DNA of 64,000 nucleotides from Chitinophaga rhizosphaerae (GCF_003958645.1 NZ_RXLO01000002.1:682001-746000); one strand, 5' to 3'. Positions 43,788-52,803 are shown, counted from the first letter of the stretch. Notes: generated from the letters alone by a model not told the origin. Numbers and translations are program-made.

Positions 43788-44098
43788 GACTAAAATTGCT
43801 GGACAGGAGAAGTCAATCCACATGCCAAGCCATGCCAAACCCCGAAACCCGCTACCATGGCGGACAGAGAAGTACCCCTCCCTGCGGGGGCTGTTCCAAA
43901 GCGGACAAGGAGTGTCCGTTTCCGGACATCCGGACGGGCATTCCGGCCCGTCTTAAAATATCCTCCGCACATCCCGAATGTTTGTTAATATTGCCACGGC
44001 AGGGCTATCCGGCGAAAAAGAGGGCGCCGCCGCAGGCAGGGCCGCTATCCCGGAATACGTTTTGCTGTCTTCAACCCAAACGCATTAATCCTATATTC
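43788..44098. promoter_or_regulatory. Divergent regulatory region with enhancer-like CGGACA/TGTCCG sites
   Basis: The motif GGACA or its complement occurs at 43801, 43862, 43903, 43913 (TGTCC) and 43924. CGGACA-AGGAG-TGTCCG (43902-43918) and TGTCCG-TTTC-CGGACA (43913-43928) are overlapping perfect dyads. Nearer the efflux operon is a tandem 10-bp repeat CATGCCAARC (43821-43840), whose minus strand reads TTGGCATGGCTTGGCA. That resembles a sigma-54 -24/-12 element, but the GG-GC spacing is one base short. Together this looks like an upstream activating site for the NtrC-type regulator encoded at 44099. Confidence 0.55.
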
Positions 44099-45445
44099 AT
44101 GAGCATCCAGCAAGGTAAAATTTTGATCGTGGACGACGACGTGGACGTGCTCCGCGCTGCCAGGCTTCTCCTTAAAAGACATTTCGCACAGGTCGATTTC
44201 GAAAAAAATCCGCAAAAGATCCCCTATCTCGTTTCCAATTTCGAATACGACGTCATCCTGCTGGACATGAACTTTACCCGCGATCTTTCCAGCGGAAAGG
44301 AAGGGTTCGAATGGCTCGATAAAATCCTCGATATCAATCCCAAAGCCACCGTGGTCCTTTTCACCGCCTATGGCGACGTGGAAATGGCCGTTCGCGCCAT
44401 CAAGGCCGGAGCGGCCGACTTCGTGCTGAAGCCCTGGGAAAACGATAAACTCCTCGCCGCCATGCAAACCGCCGTGGCCACCAACCAGGCCAAGCAGGAA
44501 AAAAAGGCCGGCGGGGCCACACTTCATACCGGCAATGTGCTCATCGGCGACAGTCCGGCCATGCAGGAAGTCCTCGAAACCGTGGGCCGCGTGGCCGGAA
44601 CGGACGCCAACATCCTCATCCTCGGTGAGAACGGGACGGGGAAAGACTTGCTGGCCCGGCACATCCACACCCTCAGCATGCGGAAAGAAAAGCCCATCGT
44701 GCCCGTAGACCTCGGCGCCATCAGCGAAACCCTCTTCGAAAGCGAACTGTTCGGCCACGTCAAAGGCGCCTTCACCGACGCGCGCGACGACCGCGCCGGC
44801 CGGTTCGAAGAAGCCGCCGGCGGCACCATTTTCCTCGACGAGATCGGTAACATTTCCGTCCCTTTCCAGGCAAAACTGCTTACCGTGCTGCAAAACCGGC
44901 TGGTGACGCGCGTGGGCTCCAACAAGCAGATCCCCATCGACGTCAGGCTGATTTCCGCCACCAACAAAAACATCCAGCAGCTGGCCGCTTCCGGTCAGTT
45001 CCGGCAGGATTTGCTTTACCGCATCAATACCATCGAAGTGCACCTGCCGCCCCTGCGCGAGCGGCGGGAAGACATCGTGCCCCTGGCCGAATATTTCCTC
45101 GGCATGTACCGCAAGAAATACAACCGACCGGTGGCGTTCCTCCACGAAACCCTCATCACCCAGCTCGAAAATTACGAGTGGCCGGGCAACATCCGCGAAT
45201 TGCAGCACGCCATCGAACGGGCGGTGATTCTGTGCCAGGGCAAAACCCTCATGCCCAAAGACGTGTTCGTGAAATCGGCCGCGTCTTCCGAGAAACTGGA
45301 CACCGGCTTCAATCTGGAAGATATGGAAAGGAACATGATCGCACAGGCGTTGAAACAATGTAACGGGAATATTACCGATGCCGCTCGGGAACTGGGCTTG
45401 AGCCGTGCAGCGCTGTATCGCCGGATGGAAAAATACAATCTCTGA
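44099..45445 (+). CDS. NtrC-family sigma-54-dependent response regulator
   Basis: 448 aa from the ATG at 44099. Receiver domain (~5-125): acidic pair in IVDDDVDVL, phosphorylated Asp in VILLDMNF (~55) and Lys in VLKPW. AAA+ domain (~145-370): Walker A GENGTGKD, Walker B GGTIFLDEIGN, arginine-finger region RQDLLYRI. The sigma-54 contact loop reads GAFTDA instead of GAFTGA. The C-terminal Fis-type HTH is NITDAARELGLSRAALYRRM. It is followed after 1 bp by its kinase and most likely activates the divergent efflux operon. Confidence 0.93.
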   Translation: MSIQQGKILIVDDDVDVLRAARLLLKRHFAQVDFEKNPQKIPYLVSNFEYDVILLDMNFTRDLSSGKEGFEWLDKILDINPKATVVLFTAYGDVEMAVRAIKAGAADFVLKPWENDKLLAAMQTAVATNQAKQEKKAGGATLHTGNVLIGDSPAMQEVLETVGRVAGTDANILILGENGTGKDLLARHIHTLSMRKEKPIVPVDLGAISETLFESELFGHVKGAFTDARDDRAGRFEEAAGGTIFLDEIGNISVPFQAKLLTVLQNRLVTRVGSNKQIPIDVRLISATNKNIQQLAASGQFRQDLLYRINTIEVHLPPLRERREDIVPLAEYFLGMYRKKYNRPVAFLHETLITQLENYEWPGNIRELQHAIERAVILCQGKTLMPKDVFVKSAASSEKLDTGFNLEDMERNMIAQALKQCNGNITDAARELGLSRAALYRRMEKYNL

Positions 45446-45446
45446 C

Positions 45447-46778
45447 ATGAACCGTTTCAGCGTCAATATCCTGCTGCGCCTCATAGTGCTGATCCTGACA
45501 GTGGCGGCGGGTTTTGCAGTTTGGCAGGCCGGTTACCCGCTGCTGATCTGGCTGGTGGTGCCGTTCCTCATTGCGCAGGTGGTATCGCTTTACCATTATC
45601 TGAACCGCGTGAACCGGAAACTTACCCTGTTCCTGGAAGCCATCCGGTACGAGGACTTTTCCATCCGGTTCAGCGCAGACAATAAGCTGGGCAAGAGTTT
45701 CAGCGCCCTGAACCATCAGTTCAACGAAGTGCTAGAAGCCTTCCGGCAAACGCGCGCGGAAAGGGAAGCCAATCTCAAGTATATCGATACCATCATCCAG
45801 CATATCAGCATCGGCGTTTTTTCTTTCGACGCCGATGGAAAGATAGAACTGATCAACCCCGCGGCTTTCCGGCTGCTGGGCATTTACCGGTTGCGGTATA
45901 TCGATGAACTGAAGAACGTCCACCCCGATCTCGCACAACTTTTACTGGCATTGCCCGCCGGCCAGAAAACGCTCTATGCCACGCAAAACGGCCAGCAGCT
46001 TTCGATCCACGCGGCGAGCGTGCGGCTGCAGGGGCGCCTCGTGAAGCTGATCTCCCTCCAGAACATCCATGCCGAACTGCAACAGAAAGAGCTGGAAGCC
46101 TGGCAAAACCTCACGAAGATCCTCCGCCACGAGATCATGAATTCCGTAACGCCCATCGTGAGCCTCATCGGCACCATGCAAGACATCGTGCAGTACGACC
46201 TGGCCGCCACCGACGAGCAGAACGATGCCGTGGGCGACCTCCGCGAAGCGCTCGAAACCATCGAAAGCCGCAGCAAAGGCATCATGAACTTCGTGAACGC
46301 TTACCGCGATTACACGACGCTGCCCAAGCCGCAGTTCACCACCCTCAACCTGAAACAGCTCATCAACTCCGTCAGCAACCTCCTGCTGGCCGATATGAAG
46401 ACCAAGGGCATCCGGTACCGGGCGCATGTGTCGCCCGACAATATCGAGATACACGCCGATGAAACGCAGCTGCAGATGGTGCTCATCAATCTCATCAAAA
46501 ACGCCATGGACGCGCTGGACCAGACCGGGGAGCCGCTGATCACCGTAAAAGGCTCGTTTAACGGGCAACAGGTGATCATCGAGATCACCGACAATGGCCC
46601 CGGCATCGACCCCGACGCGCAGGAAAAGATTTTCATCCCCTTCTTTACCACTAAAAAAACCGGCTCCGGGATCGGGCTGAGCCTCAGCCAACAGATCATC
46701 CAGATGCACGGCGGCCAATTAAAACTGAGCAGCATCCCCGAAAAGGGTACCACTTTTTATGTATTGCTCACCAATTAA
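45447..46778 (+). CDS. Sensor histidine kinase, partner of the NtrC-like regulator
   Basis: 443 aa. Two N-terminal membrane helices (~8-27 and ~30-48) with almost no periplasmic loop, a HAMP-like stretch, a PAS domain (~110-205, YIDTIIQHISIGVFSFDADG), an H-box LRHEIMNSVTPI (~230) and an ATPase domain. The latter has LINLIKNAMDAL, ITDNGPGID and TTKKTGSGIGLSLSQ. The lack of a periplasmic domain suggests sensing within the membrane or cytoplasm, compatible with membrane-stress or drug signals. The start ATG at 45447 lies 1 bp after the regulator stop. Confidence 0.93.
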   Translation: MNRFSVNILLRLIVLILTVAAGFAVWQAGYPLLIWLVVPFLIAQVVSLYHYLNRVNRKLTLFLEAIRYEDFSIRFSADNKLGKSFSALNHQFNEVLEAFRQTRAEREANLKYIDTIIQHISIGVFSFDADGKIELINPAAFRLLGIYRLRYIDELKNVHPDLAQLLLALPAGQKTLYATQNGQQLSIHAASVRLQGRLVKLISLQNIHAELQQKELEAWQNLTKILRHEIMNSVTPIVSLIGTMQDIVQYDLAATDEQNDAVGDLREALETIESRSKGIMNFVNAYRDYTTLPKPQFTTLNLKQLINSVSNLLLADMKTKGIRYRAHVSPDNIEIHADETQLQMVLINLIKNAMDALDQTGEPLITVKGSFNGQQVIIEITDNGPGIDPDAQEKIFIPFFTTKKTGSGIGLSLSQQIIQMHGGQLKLSSIPEKGTTFYVLLTN

Positions 46779-46811
46779 AAAGGGCGTAAGTTGAGGGTAT
46801 AATTCCACCAC

Positions 46812-47477
46812 ATGAGACCTGCCTATTGGATAACTGTTTATTTCCTCGCGTTGCTCGCGGATATCGGGATGATCGTCTTCGACGTTCCGCAGGCCCGCTT
46901 TATCACCAAGCCCCTGCTCATGATCCTGCTGGGGGTATACGGATGGGTGCTGGCGGGAAAGCTGCAATATTCTTCCCGGAATTTCATTTTCGCCGCGGTG
47001 ATCTTTTCCTGGTCGGGCGATGTGTTTTTACTGTTCCCGCAATATTTCCTGCCCGGGCTCGTGAGCTTTCTCACGGCGCATTTGATGTACATCGGGTTCT
47101 TCGGCTGGTCGAAGCCCCGGCCCACAATGGGGATCGTGGAGAAAATGGCCATGGCAGCAGTGTTGGGATATGCGGTCATCGTGCTTTCCGTGCTGTACCC
47201 GGAGGCGGGCGAGATGAAGGTCCCCGTCGTTTTTTATACCATCGTCATCACGTCGATGCTGATATTGTCGATCCGCGCATTCGGCTTCGGAGCGCCCTGG
47301 TATGGGGTGCGCTGCATCCTGGGGGCATTCTTTTTCGTGGTGTCCGACACCGTGCTGGCATTCCAGCTTTTTTACGCGGATTTCCCTTTCAGCGGCGTCA
47401 TCGTTATGGCCACATACGGGGTGGCACAGTGGCTCATCGTGTCGGGGAGTTTATACTATTTGAGAAACAGGATTTAA
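46812..47477 (+). CDS. Lysoplasmalogenase family membrane protein (YhhN/TMEM86)
   Basis: 221 aa, about eight membrane helices. Family signature residues include ITKPLLMILLGVYGW (~31), IFSWSGDVFLLFP (~65) with its conserved acidic residue, and GAFFFVVSDTVLAF (~177) with the second. Family enzymes hydrolyse the vinyl-ether bond of lysoplasmalogens; the bacterial substrate is uncertain. It follows the kinase by 33 bp. Confidence 0.87.
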   Translation: MRPAYWITVYFLALLADIGMIVFDVPQARFITKPLLMILLGVYGWVLAGKLQYSSRNFIFAAVIFSWSGDVFLLFPQYFLPGLVSFLTAHLMYIGFFGWSKPRPTMGIVEKMAMAAVLGYAVIVLSVLYPEAGEMKVPVVFYTIVITSMLILSIRAFGFGAPWYGVRCILGAFFFVVSDTVLAFQLFYADFPFSGVIVMATYGVAQWLIVSGSLYYLRNRI

Positions 47478-47480
47478 TGA

Positions 47481-47726
47481 AAATCCTGCTTCGACGATAA
47501 ACCGTTCTACCCGGAAGCCCGCCGGACGACCGGGCTGGATAACAAAAACCAGGTCATCAAGGTAGGCCGCCCGGGCTACGTTCCCCGATCAAACCGCTGT
47601 ATGAAGATGCTTTCGGGACCGGAATTGGGGCTGGTGCGCTTCCTGCGCGAGGGGCAAAACCGTGTAACCGGGCTCGAGGTAACGTCTGGCCGGGTGCGGA
47701 AGGTGCCATTTACAAAGGCCAAGTAA
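47481..47726 (+). pseudogene. C-terminal remnant of a degraded gene
   Basis: An open frame of ~81 codons with no ATG near its start reads like the tail of a longer protein. It includes GLVRFLREGQNRVTGLEVTS and ends GRVRKVPFTKAK, then TAA. This resembles the beta-rich C-terminal ends of secreted serine hydrolases of the beta-lactamase/DUF3471 type. No upstream part is present, so I read it as a deletion remnant. The family call is tentative. Confidence 0.45.
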
Positions 47727-47753
47727 TCCGATTATTGACTAATTTTGGAGCCT

Positions 47754-49355
47754 ATGCATCAAACAGATTTTCTGGTGGTGGGCTCCGGCATCGCGGGGCT
47801 CACGTATGCGCTGAAAGTGGCCGGACGGTTCCCGGACAAAAAGGTGACCATCATTACCAAGACAAGGGAAGACGAGACCAATACCAAGTACGCCCAGGGC
47901 GGCGTGGCGGTGGTCAACGACCTGGAGAACGACAGCTTCGAGAAACATATTGAAGACACGCTGATCGCCGGGGATGGGCTTTGTAACGAGAAGATCGTCG
48001 AAATCGTAGTGAAGGAAGGGCCAGACAGGGTGAACGAACTGATCGCCTGGGGCGCGCAGTTCGACAAATCGCCCGATGGCGACCTGGCGCTCGGCAAGGA
48101 AGGCGGGCATTCCGAATTCCGCGTCGTCCACCACAAGGACGTGACCGGCCGTGAAATCGAACGCGCGCTGCTGGATGCGGTCCGCAGCCAGAAAAACATC
48201 GAAGTCGTGACGCATTGCTTCGTGCTGGACCTCATCACCCAGCACCACCTCGGCTACCTCGTCACCAAATCCACACAAGACATCGAGTGCTTCGGGATTT
48301 ACGTCCTCAACCAAAAAACCAACCGGATCGAAAAAATCCTGTCGCGCCTCACCCTCCTCGCTACGGGCGGTAACGGACAGGTATACCGTACCACCACCAA
48401 TCCCGCCATCGCCACGGGCGACGGTGTAGCGATGGTGTACCGCGCCAAGGGAAGGATCGAGAACATGGAGTTCATCCAGTTCCACCCTACGGCATTATAC
48501 CAGGTGGGCGTGAGCGGGCAATCGTTCCTCATCACCGAAGCCGTGCGCGGCGACGGCGGTATTCTGCGGAACGCGGCCGGCGAGGATTTCATGCATAAGT
48601 ACGACCAGCGGCTTTCCCTCGCCCCGCGCGACATTGTGGCCCGCGCGATCGACAGTGAGATGAAGATCACCGGTACCGAGCACGTCTATCTCGACTGCCG
48701 GCATATGGATATCGAAAAGTTTATCCATCACTTCCCGAATATTTACCAGAAATGCAAGTCGATCGGGATCGATGTGTCGAAAGACATGATCCCTGTTGCC
48801 CCGGCGGCCCATTACAGCTGCGGCGGTATTAAAACCGACGAGCACGGCCGTACGTCGATACTGAACCTCTATGCCTGCGGGGAATGCGCCAGCACGGGGC
48901 TTCACGGCGCCAACCGCCTCGCGTCCAACTCCCTGCTGGAGGCGATGGTGTTTGCCCACCGCTGCTACCTCGATGCCATCACGGCACTGGAGCACACCGG
49001 CATCCGGGCCGATGTTCCGGACTGGAACACCCTGGGCACCACCGCGCCGAAAGAAATGATCCTCATCACGCAAAGCCTCAAGGAGCTGAAGCAGATCATG
49101 AGCGATTATGTGGGCATCGTGCGCACGAACGTCCGCCTGGAAAGGGCCATGCGCCGGCTGGATATGCTGCATCTCGAAACGGAAGCCCTTTACCGGGAAA
49201 CCGCCGTTTCGCCCCAGCTTTGCGAGCTGCGCAACCTTATCACCGCCGGTTATCTCATCGTGAAAGGCGCCGCCTTCCGGAAAGAAAGCCGCGGATTACA
49301 TTACAACACCGATTACCCGTCAAAAAGCGAACTGGTTCAGAATATCATACTGTAG
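47754..49355 (+). CDS. nadB: L-aspartate oxidase
   Basis: 533 aa from the ATG at 47754; a TTG three codons upstream is less likely. FAD-binding VVGSGIAGLTYAL (~8-20), TKYAQGGVAVV (~43-53), HTP-type active-site region IQFHPTALYQ (~245), RGDGGILRNAAGEDFM (~268-283), AAHYSCGGIKTD (~345) and GANRLASNSLLEAMVF. It oxidises aspartate to iminoaspartate for quinolinate synthesis, supplying the NadC encoded at 13.9 kb. Followed 18 bp later by an acyltransferase gene. Confidence 0.95.
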   Translation: MHQTDFLVVGSGIAGLTYALKVAGRFPDKKVTIITKTREDETNTKYAQGGVAVVNDLENDSFEKHIEDTLIAGDGLCNEKIVEIVVKEGPDRVNELIAWGAQFDKSPDGDLALGKEGGHSEFRVVHHKDVTGREIERALLDAVRSQKNIEVVTHCFVLDLITQHHLGYLVTKSTQDIECFGIYVLNQKTNRIEKILSRLTLLATGGNGQVYRTTTNPAIATGDGVAMVYRAKGRIENMEFIQFHPTALYQVGVSGQSFLITEAVRGDGGILRNAAGEDFMHKYDQRLSLAPRDIVARAIDSEMKITGTEHVYLDCRHMDIEKFIHHFPNIYQKCKSIGIDVSKDMIPVAPAAHYSCGGIKTDEHGRTSILNLYACGECASTGLHGANRLASNSLLEAMVFAHRCYLDAITALEHTGIRADVPDWNTLGTTAPKEMILITQSLKELKQIMSDYVGIVRTNVRLERAMRRLDMLHLETEALYRETAVSPQLCELRNLITAGYLIVKGAAFRKESRGLHYNTDYPSKSELVQNIIL

Positions 49356-49373
49356 AGAAAAGAGAGCGAGGTT

Positions 49374-50255
49374 ATGTATTTTATTTTACTGGCATTTTGT
49401 TACAGCGTTTCCATCCTGCCCCTGTGGCTGTTGTATCTTATCAGCGACCTGCTGTATGTGTTCGTGTACCATATTCTCGGGTACCGCAGGAAAACGGTGC
49501 TGGGCAACCTCCGCCAGGCGTTCCCGGACAAGCCGGAGGCAGACATCCGGCGGATGGCGCGTAAGTATTACCGCAACCTCACGGATATGATGGTGGAAAC
49601 CATCAAGCTGCTCACCATGAGCAAAGCCTCCCTGCAAAAGCGTTTCATCTGCGACCTCAGCCCGCTGCATAAACTGTACAACGAAGGGCGCAGCTGCCAG
49701 TTGCACCTGGGGCATAACTTCAACTGGGAATGGGCCAACCTGTTTTGCATGCAGGGTGTCCAGTTCCCTTTCCTCGTTGTGTACATGCCCCTCACCGCCA
49801 AAGCCGTTAACCGGATGTTCCGCCATTTCCGCGAGAAGTTCGGGACGGTGCTCATCCCCGCAAACGATATGCGCAACGGCATGGCGCCCTGGATGGGAAA
49901 GCAGTACCTGCTGGCCCTGGTGGCCGATCAGAACCCCGGCAATCCGCGCCGCTGTTACTGGTACCCGTTCCTCAACAAAATGACGGCGTTTTACAAAGGG
50001 CCCGAAATGAGCGCCCGCCGCAACGATATTCCCGTGGTATTTGCAGACATCCGCAAAATGAAACGCGGACATTACGAAGCCCGGCTCACCCTCGCGTTCG
50101 AACATCCTACGTTAACGAAAGAGGGAGAGATCACGGAAGCGTTCGTCCGCTACCTCGAAAAAAATATCTATGAGCAGCCCGAAGTCTGGGTTTGGAGCCA
50201 CCGCCGCTGGAAGCACGAGTGGAAGCCGGAATATGCAGCCGAGCAGCCGAAATAA
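49374..50255 (+). CDS. Lysophospholipid/lipid A acyltransferase (LpxL/HtrB family)
   Basis: 293 aa. An N-terminal membrane helix (~3-35), the HX4E active site in HLGHNFNWEW (~112) and LVADQNPGNPRRCYW (~180-194, the DxNP-like second motif). It ends with a basic WVWSHRRWKHEW box. Members transfer acyl chains to Kdo-lipid A at the inner membrane. The position after nadB is probably operonic but functionally unrelated; lpxH lies at 6.3 kb. Confidence 0.88.
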   Translation: MYFILLAFCYSVSILPLWLLYLISDLLYVFVYHILGYRRKTVLGNLRQAFPDKPEADIRRMARKYYRNLTDMMVETIKLLTMSKASLQKRFICDLSPLHKLYNEGRSCQLHLGHNFNWEWANLFCMQGVQFPFLVVYMPLTAKAVNRMFRHFREKFGTVLIPANDMRNGMAPWMGKQYLLALVADQNPGNPRRCYWYPFLNKMTAFYKGPEMSARRNDIPVVFADIRKMKRGHYEARLTLAFEHPTLTKEGEITEAFVRYLEKNIYEQPEVWVWSHRRWKHEWKPEYAAEQPK

Positions 50256-50260
50256 ACGAA

Positions 50261-50301
50261 CATATCAAAAGGGCGCCCGGTCGGGGCGCCCTTTTGATAT
50301 G
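50261..50301. terminator. Bidirectional terminator
   Basis: CATATCAAAAGGGCGCC and GGCGCCCTTTTGATATG pair perfectly over 17 bp around a 7-nt loop. It lies between the acyltransferase and the convergent LysM gene. Confidence 0.9.
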
Positions 50302-50311
50302 TTGCGGGTCT

Positions 50312-50686
50312 TTATGCCGAAGGGATCTTCAGCTTCCAGCCCGGTTGTATCACGTCGGGGTCCTTGATTTTGTCTTTGTTGGCTTCGTATATTTTCTGCC
50401 AGGTAAGGCCCGGATATTTCTTCGCGATCTTACTGAGGTTATCGCCCGATTTCACCTCGTATTCCTGTTCGGCGCCTTCGGCCAGGGAGATGTTGAGCAC
50501 GAGGTCGCCCGCACGCATTTCGGGATCGAGTTTTTCATAAATGCCCCAGAGCTGATCTTTCACGGCGCCCGAAGGTGCGGTACCGGTCACGTACAGCACG
50601 CCGTTCTGTTCGGCCACCTGCAGCCCGGAAACGCCGCCGCCATTGGCGGCCTGGATCAGTTCCGCATATTTTTCCTGTAATGCCAT
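50312..50686 (-). CDS. BON + LysM domain protein (Kbp/YgaU-like)
   Basis: 124 aa. The N-terminal BON-like half (~1-65) contains GVLYVTGTAPSGAVKDQLWG. The C-terminal LysM domain (~73-122) contains YEVKSGDNLSKIAKKYPG and IQPGWKLKIP. This order and size match E. coli Kbp (YgaU), a cytoplasmic potassium-binding protein. There is no signal peptide, which also fits. It is 41 bp downstream of the BON lipoprotein gene on the same strand. Calling it potassium-binding is inference from architecture. Confidence 0.82.
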   Translation of the reverse strand: MALQEKYAELIQAANGGGVSGLQVAEQNGVLYVTGTAPSGAVKDQLWGIYEKLDPEMRAGDLVLNISLAEGAEQEYEVKSGDNLSKIAKKYPGLTWQKIYEANKDKIKDPDVIQPGWKLKIPSA

Positions 50687-50727
50687 AATGCGATTTTTTT
50701 TTGAGTGATGGAATGGATGATCAGGGC

Positions 50728-51219
50728 TTACTGAAGGGTCAGCTTGTTGTTGATCTTTTTTGGTTTCGCTTCGGCTGCGGCCTGCATCACCGTTTTCAGT
50801 TGTGATTTCTTGATAGTGCCCGTCAACGTAACTTCCCCGTTGGCGATAGTGGCCGTAACGCCCGAAATGCCTTTGGCGTTCAAAACGGAATCCACGCTCG
50901 ATTTCAACAGATCGTCAGGACTGATCACCACCGGCGGAGGAGGAGGCGGGGGCGGAGTGATCATCACGTTGTTAGTGACCGACTTGATCCCTTTCACTTC
51001 CTTGGCCGAAGCTTCGGCGGCAGATTTGGTGGCATCGTCCATGACTTCGCCACTCAATGTGGCCACACCACCTTTCACCTCCGCGATCACGCCGGGAGTG
51101 GTGGCGGCCAGCTTGTCGTTAACTTCTTTCTGAAGTTTGGCATCGCTCGGTTTGCAAGCGTACAGGAATACGCCGAACCCAAGCAGGCAGGCGAGTAACC
51201 AGGATTTGGATTTTTTCAT
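50728..51219 (-). CDS. Lipoprotein with two BON domains and a polyproline linker
   Basis: 163 aa from the ATG at 51219 (MKKSKSWLLACLLGF). The lipoprotein signal ends FGVFLYAC, cysteine ~22. BON domain 1 (~30-85) contains VKGGVATLSGEVMD; an eight-proline linker lies at ~89-96. BON domain 2 (~100-160) contains IANGEVTLTGTIKK and ends KINNKLTLQ. BON proteins bind membranes or envelope components (OsmY/DolP type). Co-directional with the LysM protein. Confidence 0.85.
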   Translation of the reverse strand: MKKSKSWLLACLLGFGVFLYACKPSDAKLQKEVNDKLAATTPGVIAEVKGGVATLSGEVMDDATKSAAEASAKEVKGIKSVTNNVMITPPPPPPPPVVISPDDLLKSSVDSVLNAKGISGVTATIANGEVTLTGTIKKSQLKTVMQAAAEAKPKKINNKLTLQ

Positions 51220-51321
51220 ACGATTAAAATTTAAAGAAATGGAAAGGAATACTTGCCGAATTGCAAGCCATCCTCCGATTAAAAATTTAAAATTCAATAC
51301 GTTAGGTATTTCGCCGCTTCC

Positions 51322-51340
51322 AAAACCGCCCGGCGGGCGG
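51322..51340 (-). terminator. Small GC-rich terminator near the BON promoter region
   Basis: CCGCCC-GCC-GGGCGG followed by TTTT on the minus strand, ~100 bp after the MutS-like gene stop. The remainder of 51220-51438 holds the BON gene leader. Confidence 0.6.
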
Positions 51341-51438
51341 CGGAATCTTCTCTACTGCTGATCTGCATGCTACTGACGGGGGATAAACAGGGTATTTAGT
51401 ACAACAACGCTGTAGCGGAGATGTTTAGATTGGGGAAA

Positions 51439-52710
51439 TTAATTTGATGGGCTTTTCCCCAGCATTTCATGTAGCCCGGATTTTTCGAAAAGCAATTGCC
51501 CGAACTTCAATTCCGACCATCCGGGTTTCAACCGGTAGGTATGACGGGGAATCCCCTCGTCGATGGTCGCATCCAGGCACAAAACATCGTACGCCATGCC
51601 GTCCAGCGCGGGACGGATTTCGTGCAGGTGGGTGGAAATTACGAACAGTCCGGACGAAAACCTCCCCAGCCCGCGGACCGTCTGCACCAGTAACGACACC
51701 GCCTCTTCCGTGTTGGTGCCGCTGAACAGTTCATCGAACATCGCGAAGCATCGTTTCCCCGCCAGCGCGGCTTCCACCACAGCCTTCAAATGCACCACTT
51801 CCTGCATGTAATGGCTCAGTCCGGATGAGATATCGTCCGTCACATTCACAGCGGAGAGGAATGCCTCAAACACCGGGAGCTTGCATGCCTCCGCAGGAAC
51901 CGCCAGCCCCAGGTGCCCCAGCATCACGCAAAGCCCGATACTTTTCATGACGGTCGACTTCCCGCCCATGTTCGGCCCCGTCAGCAAAACGATATTCGAA
52001 CCGCCCGTAAAATCATTCCTGACCGCTTTCGGCAACAGCGGATGGTAAAATCCTTCCAGATGCACCGGCCCATCGCCGAATTCCGGGAACTTCAGCCCCA
52101 GCGCAATGATCCCTTTCGCCAGCGACCAATACATTTCGAATTCGTGGAACGACTCCCAGAACGCTTCCAACTGCTGACGCTGCTTCATATTCGCCAGTAT
52201 CTGCAGCATAACAGACGCGAGTCCATCGCCGAACCGGTCCTGGTGCACGGCCTTCACCCCTTTTCTGATGTTCATGACGGACAGGAACCCCTGGATGCGT
52301 TCGATTTTTTCCCGGAACGCTTCCGGAAATTCGATGGATGCAGGCAGCGGGAAATAAAACGCGTCGAGATGTTCGAAGAAAAAAAGCAGCTGTACACACT
52401 TGCTGCGGGCAGATTGCCGGGTGGCCGAAGGGAAAAGCGCCGCGAGCGGACCAGGCACATCATATGTAAAGTAATCGGCCTGCAGGGTGAATTCGTTGAC
52501 TTCGTGGAAATCGTACCGGGAATATGTAAAATTTTTGAGGTGGTCCCAGTGGCGGATAAACGTTTTCAGGATCGCCTGCCGGTTCAGGATCTCCTGCTGC
52601 GAAAGGTTTCCGCCCCGGAAAAAGTCTTCCAGCTGCAGGCTTGCGGGCCGGCAGCTCGTGTGATTGAAAAGGGATACGATTTCCCGGGGGATCTGGAACG
52701 TTTCGGGCAT
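51439..52710 (-). CDS. MutS-related ATPase lacking mismatch-recognition domains
   Basis: 423 aa from the ATG at 52710 (MPETFQIPREIV); an ATG nine codons upstream is possible. A helical core/lever region (~30-220) is followed by the MutS ATPase domain: Walker A LLTGPNMGGKSTVMKSIG, DDISSGLSHYMQEV, Walker B FAMFDELFSGTNTEEA and STHLHE. The N-terminal mismatch-binding and connector domains of MutS1 and the Smr domain of MutS2 are missing. This is a Bacteroidota MutS-like group of unknown role; do not read it as classical mismatch repair. Confidence 0.87.
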   Translation of the reverse strand: MPETFQIPREIVSLFNHTSCRPASLQLEDFFRGGNLSQQEILNRQAILKTFIRHWDHLKNFTYSRYDFHEVNEFTLQADYFTYDVPGPLAALFPSATRQSARSKCVQLLFFFEHLDAFYFPLPASIEFPEAFREKIERIQGFLSVMNIRKGVKAVHQDRFGDGLASVMLQILANMKQRQQLEAFWESFHEFEMYWSLAKGIIALGLKFPEFGDGPVHLEGFYHPLLPKAVRNDFTGGSNIVLLTGPNMGGKSTVMKSIGLCVMLGHLGLAVPAEACKLPVFEAFLSAVNVTDDISSGLSHYMQEVVHLKAVVEAALAGKRCFAMFDELFSGTNTEEAVSLLVQTVRGLGRFSSGLFVISTHLHEIRPALDGMAYDVLCLDATIDEGIPRHTYRLKPGWSELKFGQLLFEKSGLHEMLGKSPSN

Positions 52711-52753
52711 ACGGGGCGATGTACGCTTGACGCGCAAAACTCCTGCCAGATAT

Positions 52754-52782
52754 GAAAAAGCCGGGACCCTCGGGCCCCGGCT
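52754..52782 (-). terminator. Intrinsic terminator of the persulfide dioxygenase gene
   Basis: AGCCGGG-x-CCC / GGG-x-CCCGGCT hairpin followed by TTTTT on the minus strand. Confidence 0.8.
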
Positions 52783-52803
52783 CCTGGCAAAAGTTTGTTA
52801 AAC

